A stretch of 58,702 nucleotides of DNA from an uncultured Flavobacteriales bacterium (GTDB lineage Bacteria; Bacteroidota; Bacteroidia; Flavobacteriales_E; Vicingaceae). The DNA is taken from assembly GCA_913056345.1 (NCBI GenBank), contig CAJXMH010000018.1:1-58702 (forward strand), in the 5' to 3' direction. Every line of letters starts with the position of its first letter. The first letter of the stretch is position 1. This document shows positions 53,760-58,702 of this stretch, piece by piece. The notes below the pieces were generated by a model, which saw only the letters and a list, made by a program, of their open reading frames with translations, was not told the origin of the DNA and did no database searches. Both the position numbers and the translations under genes were made by a program.

Positions 53760-54764
53760 TTACTTCAACTTAAACTTACCCATTACCGGCAAGTGGTCTG
53801 AGATCTTGCGCATGCTATCAGGGCTAAATATGGTAGGTAGGCTGATGGCATCTTCAGCGCTTTCTTGCTTAATTGCTCGGTTTATCAAAATGTAATCCAA
53901 ACGCCGCTCAGGCTGCTCTGCAGGGTGGGTGAGTTGGTTGATGTCTAATAAATCAAATAGAGGCACTTTTGCTTTTGGGTCAGTTAGTTGCTTAAGCTCA
54001 GGACTGTTGGGAAGGGCATTAAAATCGCCGGCCATGATCAGCTTCAATTCCGGATCAGTTTGCTGTAATTCAGCAAAGGCTGCTTGTAAAAAACGAATTT
54101 GTCCTAAGCGCATACCGTTATTTCTCGCACCTCTTCCTGCTTTTAGGTGCACGCCATTAAGCCAATAAGGCGCTTGGGCAGAAGGAAAAAACTGTACACT
54201 CAACAGGCGTGTATTCAAGTGGTCTTGTCTTTCTCGGCTACCATCTTTGTTAAGGTGTTTTAAGACAGGGGTATGTACATCGCCATAAGCATGCAAAGGA
54301 CCGAGTGGAAAGCGACTCATCACCACTACATTCATGTACCAAGTGGGGCTTTCTGCAGAAGCAAAAAACTCATAGCCCAATTCAGGAAGAGAGTCCTTTG
54401 CCAGCTGCATCAAATAGGCCTCACTTTCAAATTCTTGAAGCAATACCAGATCAGCATCAGCTTTGCGCAAGGCAGCCACAAAAAGGGCACGCTTTTCATC
54501 TAATTCCTCAGAGGGATTATCCTCCCTTTTATTGTTGATGTAAGGGTTGTCGTAAGGGTCAACAAAATGCTCAACGTTCCAAGAAAGTAGGCTAAAGTGC
54601 TTTTGATCAGGAAATTGATAATCCTCTGGTAAAGCAATGATGGAGCTATCATTTAGATTCTTCAATTGAGTAGTAGCAGTTTGATCTGTAGAAGCTTGAT
54701 GCTCTTGCGCTTGACATGAGAATAGGCCTGCCAAAAGGGTGAGGCAGCAAAATATATTTTTCAT
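53760..54764 (-). CDS. Endonuclease/exonuclease/phosphatase family lipoprotein
   Basis: The 334-residue protein has a lipoprotein signal with lipobox 'GLFSC'. The EEP fold follows: 'LLSWNVEHFVDP' (Asn ligand), 'LLQEFES' (Glu ligand), 'MAGDFNALPNSPELKQL' (GDFN), 'RRLDYILIN' and the final 'SDHLPVMGKFKL' (catalytic His). All metal and catalytic residues appear present. Substrates in this family include DNA, phosphoesters and sphingolipids; being extracytoplasmic, a phosphodiesterase role is more likely than DNA repair. Its -7 box almost touches the start codon. Confidence 0.88.
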   Translation of the reverse strand: MKNIFCCLTLLAGLFSCQAQEHQASTDQTATTQLKNLNDSSIIALPEDYQFPDQKHFSLLSWNVEHFVDPYDNPYINNKREDNPSEELDEKRALFVAALRKADADLVLLQEFESEAYLMQLAKDSLPELGYEFFASAESPTWYMNVVVMSRFPLGPLHAYGDVHTPVLKHLNKDGSRERQDHLNTRLLSVQFFPSAQAPYWLNGVHLKAGRGARNNGMRLGQIRFLQAAFAELQQTDPELKLIMAGDFNALPNSPELKQLTDPKAKVPLFDLLDINQLTHPAEQPERRLDYILINRAIKQESAEDAISLPTIFSPDSMRKISDHLPVMGKFKLK

Positions 54765-54768
54765 CTCA

Positions 54769-54776
54769 CAAAGGTA
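54769..54776 (-). promoter_or_regulatory. -7 box abutting the EEP gene start (possible leaderless mRNA)
   Basis: TACCTTTG on the minus strand fits TAnnTTTG and ends 4 bp before the ATG at 54764, so transcription would begin at or near the A of the start codon. Confidence 0.45.
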
Positions 54777-54918
54777 GAATAAGCAGTTTGTAATCTAAGT
54801 TTACAAGTGGTAAAATGTTTCTATTTTATAAAGATTGATCAGTTTAGATTGTTGTTAATCAGAATAATATAAAATTTAATATTTAATTAATTTAGTCATG
54901 CTAGAGTAAAATTAAATT

Positions 54919-56772
54919 ATGCGCTATCGTTTCAATTTTCTTCTTTTTTCTTGTGTCGCTTTTCCAATCATGATGCATGCTCAAGTGATAAATGGTTATG
55001 CTCGGGTGAACTCTATTGCAGGACAAACCTTAAACCTTGCATCTGTCAGCGAGGGTGGTGACTCTTTCGAAGTTGGTGAAGAGGTGATTGTGATGCAAAT
55101 GCAGGATGATGTAATAGGCGCTAATACTGCAGACAATAGCAATTTCGGTAATCTGGGGTCTATAGCATCAGCCGGACTTTATGAAATCAATGAAATTGCC
55201 TCTATAACTGAATCGGGAGGAGTTCCGGCAAGTGTGACCTTAGTTTCTTCCCTTTCTAATACCTACAATACCGGCCCTAACCAGAGAGTTCAGCTCATAA
55301 CTTTTCCAACCTTTGGTTCACCCGATCATACTACCACAGGAACCTATAGAGCTCGCAATTGGAACGGTAATAGAGGAGGAGTTTTAGCTTTTAATGTAGA
55401 TGGCACACTTACTATTGCCAATGACCTTCATGCAGATCAGAGAGGGTTTAGAGGTGCAAATGCTAATGGTGGAGGCTCTGCTTCATGCAGCGGTGGAGCG
55501 AACTACAGGCTAGCGAGTACAGGTAATTTTGCAGATAAAGGGGAAGGGATTTACCGAAACAACACTGCAGCTTATGAGGCAGGTCAAGCCCGAATCTTAA
55601 ATGGAGGAGGTGGTGGAAATAGCCATAATGGCGGCGGAGGCGGCGGCGGTAACTTTACCGCAGGAGGTCAAGGTGGTCCCGGCTGGCCCAATTGCAGTCC
55701 TTCAGGAGGAGGGTTTGGAGGTATTTCCTTAAGCTCCCAAATATCAGGAGAGCGTATTTTTATGGGCGGAGGTGGAGGTTCAGGAGAAGGAAATAATGGA
55801 GGTGTACCCGACGGAGGAGATGGAGGAGGAATAATTCTGATCTCTGCTAATGAAATCATAACAAGCGGTAGTTGCGGAACGCACACTATTTCTGCTAACG
55901 GAGCCGCTCCGTCAACTGGAAGTGGAGGTGATGGAAATAGTGGAGGCGGTGCTGGAGGTACAATTGTTTTTAACGTAAATAGTTGGAATATCGCATCAAC
56001 ATGTCCAATAGTTGTTGAAGCAAATGGCGGTGCAGGAGGTGATGTAACCCACCCTGATATTCATGGTGCTGGAGGTGGCGGTGGAATGGGAGCAATAATC
56101 TTTAACATTGCTGAACCAACTACTAATACAACCATCACTACAGTTTCAGGAAGTGGTGGCCAAAATTGTAATACTTGCGGAAGCGCAAGTGGTGGGACTG
56201 GTAGTCCGGGTGATGGAGTGCTTGATAATGAAGCAGGACCTTTACCGGTTGTGCTTCAATCCTTTTTTGCGCACAAAGCAACTAATTACAATTTACTTGA
56301 GTGGTGTAGTAGTGTCGAAATAAACAATGACTATTATTTACTTGAAAAGTCAAAAAAGGGTCAAAGATGGTTGCCCTTTGCAACCGTAAACGGAAGAGGA
56401 AACAGCTTAGAAGAGAATTGTTACCGCTACCTTGATCAAAGTCCTTATCAGTTTGAGACCTATTACCGTTTAAGTCAGCATGACTTTGATGGCAAATCCG
56501 AAATTCTTGGTGTAAGAAAAGCAGCGACTTATAGCGAAATAGCAGAAGGTGAGATCTTGCTCGAACCTAACCCCTGTGAAGAGCGTTTTCGAATCAGAAC
56601 TAATGCAAATTTGCAGTACATTAGCATTATTGATATCAATGGTAGGCCTGTTAAAGGCGTAAGTCTTTCTAAGCTTAATCAGCAATATGTATTAGCCAAT
56701 GTATCTAACCTTAGCAGTGGGATTTACTTTATACGAATAAAAGAATCCATGAAGCGGTTTATAAAGCGTTAA
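54919..56772 (+). CDS. Glycine-rich T9SS-sorted surface protein
   Basis: The 617-residue protein has a signal peptide ending near 'MMHAQ', then a beta-rich region (~25-150). A long glycine-rich stretch (~150-430) has many GGGG and GGxGG runs ('NGGGGGGGNFTAGGQGG') such as occur in adhesins or extracellular matrix proteins. A linker domain of the kind 'LLEWCSSVEINNDYYLLEKS' (~465-540) precedes a type A sorting domain ('LEPNPCEERFRIRT', 'IIDINGRPVKGV', 'LSSGIYFIRIKE'). Probably cell-surface attached or released. The last residues are basic (KRFIKR), as is usual for this domain. Confidence 0.85.
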   Translation: MRYRFNFLLFSCVAFPIMMHAQVINGYARVNSIAGQTLNLASVSEGGDSFEVGEEVIVMQMQDDVIGANTADNSNFGNLGSIASAGLYEINEIASITESGGVPASVTLVSSLSNTYNTGPNQRVQLITFPTFGSPDHTTTGTYRARNWNGNRGGVLAFNVDGTLTIANDLHADQRGFRGANANGGGSASCSGGANYRLASTGNFADKGEGIYRNNTAAYEAGQARILNGGGGGNSHNGGGGGGGNFTAGGQGGPGWPNCSPSGGGFGGISLSSQISGERIFMGGGGGSGEGNNGGVPDGGDGGGIILISANEIITSGSCGTHTISANGAAPSTGSGGDGNSGGGAGGTIVFNVNSWNIASTCPIVVEANGGAGGDVTHPDIHGAGGGGGMGAIIFNIAEPTTNTTITTVSGSGGQNCNTCGSASGGTGSPGDGVLDNEAGPLPVVLQSFFAHKATNYNLLEWCSSVEINNDYYLLEKSKKGQRWLPFATVNGRGNSLEENCYRYLDQSPYQFETYYRLSQHDFDGKSEILGVRKAATYSEIAEGEILLEPNPCEERFRIRTNANLQYISIIDINGRPVKGVSLSKLNQQYVLANVSNLSSGIYFIRIKESMKRFIKR

Positions 56773-56800
56773 AGACCTCATCTATTATTTAAGTCATCTT

Positions 56801-57259
56801 ATGCATTTGGAGGCTCATTTCGAAAAGATAAAATATTATCTCCCACACTTAGATGCACGGAATGAAAAGGTTTCTAAAGTTGATGTGGCCTGGCAGCTCG
56901 ACCACAGTTTGCAGGTTTTAATAGAGGTGTCAAAGGCTATTCTAGCATCAGATCCGCAGGCATATCAAGCTCAGTTCAACCTTCGTTTTGAGCTTTTAAG
57001 CCTACTCAATTGGTTTCCCAGAGGAAAGGGTAAAGCGCCAAAAGCTGTTGTTCCTCAAGAAAAGAGCACTGCAGAGGGTTTAAGCACCAAATTAGCAGAA
57101 GCAAAGCAATTACTGAAGCAGTTAGAGGATTTATCAGACAAGCATTATTTTGACCATCCTTTATTTGGGCAGATCAAAAAGCAGCGGGCTTTGCGCTTTT
57201 TAGAGATGCATACTGAGCATCATTTGAAAATTGTAAGGGAGATCATAACAGGCCAATAA
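56801..57259 (+). CDS. DinB-like protein (DUF1569 type)
   Basis: The 152-residue helical protein has histidines placed as in DinB/DUF1569 four-helix metal-binding proteins: 'WQLDHSLQVL' (near 31-40) and 'EMHTEHHLKIVREI' near the C-terminus. 'YFDHPLFGQIKKQRALRF' is a typical DUF1569 block. Members of the superfamily include thiol-dependent transferases, but the function of this branch is unknown. It starts 28 bp after the T9SS gene. Confidence 0.78.
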   Translation: MHLEAHFEKIKYYLPHLDARNEKVSKVDVAWQLDHSLQVLIEVSKAILASDPQAYQAQFNLRFELLSLLNWFPRGKGKAPKAVVPQEKSTAEGLSTKLAEAKQLLKQLEDLSDKHYFDHPLFGQIKKQRALRFLEMHTEHHLKIVREIITGQ

Positions 57260-57284
57260 GCCTATTTTACTGTTTCAAGCTATT

Positions 57285-57524
57285 TTAAGTCTTGTTTTTT
57301 AATGCTGCTTTTAAGGCTAAATTCTCATGCAACAAGGCAATAAAGCCAATTCCCATCGCAAGCATTTTGAGTAGTTCGAATTCCTCACTGTAAGGCCAAT
57401 GCATCACCTTAAATAAAGCTGCAACTACTATCACTGTTGCAGCAAAAAGGTAAATGAGCTTGCAATATTTCGTGATCTTATTGATCCTTTTTCTGTAGTC
57501 ATAGTAATTTAAGGTTTGGTTCAA
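57285..57524 (-). CDS. Small GldL-like membrane protein
   Basis: The 79-residue protein has two membrane helices (~20-40 and ~48-65). The turn 'FKVMHWPYSEEFELLKML' resembles the FKxxHWP region near the N-terminus of GldL, the gliding/T9SS motor protein, but the long C-terminal part of GldL is missing. The only possible start is TTG at 57524, since a stop lies 30 bp upstream and no ATG is in frame. It lies just outside the attC-like site at 57598 and may mark the chromosomal side of the cassette region. Confidence 0.62.
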   Translation of the reverse strand: MNQTLNYYDYRKRINKITKYCKLIYLFAATVIVVAALFKVMHWPYSEEFELLKMLAMGIGFIALLHENLALKAALKNKT

Positions 57525-57597
57525 ATTGCAAGCTAAAAAGTGTAAACGATGTATCTATAACGCTGTAAAGGATGTTTGTATATCGTACCCAATTAAT

Positions 57598-57658
57598 GCT
57601 AACGTTTACTGTATGGTGCGTATCCCGAAGGGTATTCATTATACAATTTGTTACCCGC
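57598..57658 (-). repeat. attC-like recombination site (61 bp) downstream of the DUF3644 gene
   Basis: On the minus strand the site runs from GCGGGTAAC to CGTTAGC. The outer TAAC/GTTA and TGTAT/ATACA pair, and further inward TG/CA, TA/TA and CCC/GGG pair around a TTC loop. Mismatch bulges and an extra base lie where attC sites have them. GCGGGTAAC is the exact complement of GTTACCCGC at the other end of the cassette, as expected of a single excisable cassette. Confidence 0.62.
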
Positions 57659-58680
57659 TGTTTTTATTTTTTTAAAGTGTAATGCTTTTTCAGTTCATTG
57701 AGAATTTCGGGATTGTAAAAGTCTTGTCCGATTCCATCTTTCTTACTCAAGTCAAGATATCTTTTGCGGTGTAGTGAAGGATTCTTTTTTAGCTCACTCA
57801 TTATTCTATTATAATTCGCATTCTGCTTGAAGTCTGAAAATAGCTCGCGTGCCTTTTTTGTTACATCTAAGTATTTTAAAGTGTATACTGTTTTAAATAG
57901 TGTTTCTTCTTCAATATTGACTTTTTTAGCCGTTTCTTCATTAGTTACTTTTATAGCACCAAGAATATTTGAAACTGTCAATTTCGATTCGGACTTATTC
58001 TTTGTTATACCTGCAATAATATCTGCATTCTTGATTCTATTTTCATTTACCACCGCGACATTATATCCTGTAAGAATAGACTCATCTATGCCTTCATCGT
58101 TAAGTGCTTCAGTAGAACTTACAATGCTCTTGATAAAAGTTTGCACCGCATTTGTAGATTCCTTAAGATCGGATTGATTCGAAAGAAAGTCTACAGGAGT
58201 ACTGAAGGGCTTGAATCCTATTGGCAAGAGCATAAGATTGGTTTCGTCTGCTAGGTCAATGTTGAATTGATCTTTGATAAATCTATTATAAAATATTATT
58301 GATTTATGTAATAGCGAATAGAGTATTGTGCCTATGTGATCTTTGTAAAAATGGATTATGTGACATCTAAATTCATAGAGTTTATTAAGGTTTTCTTCTT
58401 GAGCTCTAAAGTCTTTGCCGAATTGACCTGAAACAAACGCTAAACACTCTTCAAACGACTTAGAAGTACCATCTTTCCTTATCAACTTGACTTCTGGGTG
58501 TTTCTCATTGATATAAGCCTTTAGCAATAGTTCCCAACCATTTATCGCAAGAATGGTACAGACTTCATAACGAAACTTAAATACAGGTTTATTATGTAAT
58601 TCTACACAACCAATGATTGCGGATTTTGAATTTTCAAGTAAGGATTCTGTAATTACTTTCATTTTTCAAATTGCGGGTAA
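57603..58680 (-). mobile_element. Integron-like gene cassette carrying DUF3644
   Basis: A 1078-bp unit, counted from the expected G^TT crossover in one attC-like site to that in the other, holds one gene. The gene begins 18 bp after the crossover and its stop lies 8 bp before the attC, the compact layout of integron cassettes. The two sites share the 11-mer TATGGTGCGTA (57612-57622 and 58689-58699) in the same orientation. No integrase is in the window; it would lie beyond the right edge if this is a full integron. Confidence 0.58.
57664..58662 (-). CDS. DUF3644 protein with HEPN-like RxxxxH motif
   Basis: The 332-residue protein begins with the DUF3644 block ('GCVELHNKPVFKFRYEVCTI', 'NGWELLLKAYI', residues ~18-51). 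Residues 99-104 (R-C-H-I-I-H) form an R-x4-H motif of the kind used by HEPN ribonucleases. The C-terminal ~130 residues look like a helix-turn-helix-type region ('TVSNILGAIKVTNEETAKKV') of unknown role. The function is unproven. HEPN-type proteins are frequent among toxins and phage-defence effectors. The gene is AT-rich by eye, stands alone, and is bounded by attC-like sites, which points to acquisition as a cassette. Confidence 0.85.
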   Translation of the reverse strand: MKVITESLLENSKSAIIGCVELHNKPVFKFRYEVCTILAINGWELLLKAYINEKHPEVKLIRKDGTSKSFEECLAFVSGQFGKDFRAQEENLNKLYEFRCHIIHFYKDHIGTILYSLLHKSIIFYNRFIKDQFNIDLADETNLMLLPIGFKPFSTPVDFLSNQSDLKESTNAVQTFIKSIVSSTEALNDEGIDESILTGYNVAVVNENRIKNADIIAGITKNKSESKLTVSNILGAIKVTNEETAKKVNIEEETLFKTVYTLKYLDVTKKARELFSDFKQNANYNRIMSELKKNPSLHRKRYLDLSKKDGIGQDFYNPEILNELKKHYTLKK

Positions 58681-58702
58681 CGCCCAAATATGGTGCGTAG
58701 TG
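58673..58702 (-). repeat. Partial attC-like site at the right window edge
   Basis: Minus strand CACTACGCACCATATTTGGG then CGTTACCCGC. It shares TACGCACCATA and the GTTA core with the complete site at 57598-57658, but the rest lies outside the window. It ends just before the DUF3644 start codon, as the attC of a preceding cassette would. Confidence 0.58.

Noticed and set aside
53668-53895. 75-codon plus-strand frame reaching into the EEP gene
   Set aside because: Overlaps the C-terminal catalytic region of the EEP gene; no signal, motif or promoter.
55668-55886. Proline-rich minus-strand frame
   Set aside because: It is the antisense of the glycine codons of the T9SS protein, a composition artefact.
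57540-57598. A second complete attC site left of the DUF3644 cassette (GCGTTATAG near 57560)
   Set aside because: There is a GTTA core but no matching inverse core or paired inner arms within 150 bp, so the cassette region seems to end at 57598.
1-58702. tRNA, rRNA, riboswitch or insertion sequence
   Set aside because: Intergenic regions were read on both strands. No cloverleaf, rRNA block, riboswitch-like conserved core or transposase gene was recognised; a covariance-model scan was not possible here.

Overview
The window looks like a contiguous chromosome segment from a free-living, low-GC member of the Bacteroidota, probably the Flavobacteriales or a relative. The reasons are: type IX secretion (T9SS) C-terminal sorting domains on secreted proteins (left edge, 31401-32369, 54919-56772, and a remnant at 31237); Bacteroidota -7 promoter boxes of the form TAnnTTTG in place of E. 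coli -10 boxes; few clear Shine-Dalgarno sequences; and typical families of the phylum (PD40-OmpA, DUF4920, DUF3667, GldL-like, tandem YeeE/YedE halves). No rRNA, tRNA, CRISPR array, prophage or insertion sequence was recognised. The organism name is inferred, not read.

Layout. 1-9.3 kb: the end of a T9SS protein, then a long minus-strand run. This holds lipoate ligase, a TPR protein, a small lipoprotein, a membrane patatin and glutamate formimidoyltransferase, with 4-17 bp overlaps from the TPR gene through to the formimidoyltransferase. A ~0.9 kb array of hairpin repeats carrying a GxxExxY gene follows, then hutG and hutI of histidine breakdown. 9.3-26.5 kb: AAA/DUF4143 ATPase, aroC, a dicarboxylate/amino-acid symporter, AsmA, PD40-OmpA, DUF4920 lipoprotein, RDD, Na/Pi symporter, a complete ExbB-ExbD-ExbD-TonB operon, a metalloprotease-like outer-membrane protein and a tandem UspA. 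26.6-35.4 kb: a sulfur region with a Crp/Fnr regulator, TauE exporter, two tandem MBL-rhodanese proteins and two YeeE/YedE halves, interspersed with a T9SS gene, an SPFH lipoprotein and a fatty-acid hydroxylase/sterol desaturase. 35.4-49.7 kb: two POT peptide transporters, an S9 peptidase, a GlcD-like oxidase, a sortilin-type propeller protein, a His-rich coiled-coil lipoprotein and cydAB. 49.7-58.7 kb: a GT39-like membrane protein, DUF3667, a PAS histidine kinase, an EEP-family lipoprotein, a glycine-rich T9SS protein, a DinB-like protein, a GldL-like protein, and at the right edge a DUF3644 gene bounded by attC-like sites.

How the genes work together. The strongest new signal is a regulon. 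A perfect 14-bp palindrome GTAAC-N4-GTTAC lies before tauE, before the first MBL-rhodanese gene, before the YeeE gene and before cydA. In all four cases its centre is 29.5 bp upstream of the first base of a TAnnTTTG-type -7 box, which puts it near -41, the class II activator position of Crp/Fnr proteins. The adjacent Crp/Fnr protein, with a C-x5-CC cluster at residues 77-84, is the natural candidate regulator. It would join sulfane-sulfur handling, sulfur import/export and cytochrome bd in one response. Two further candidates deserve attention: an integron-like cassette carrying a HEPN-like DUF3644 gene, and the GxxExxY gene embedded in a hairpin-repeat array that separates hutIG from ftcD.
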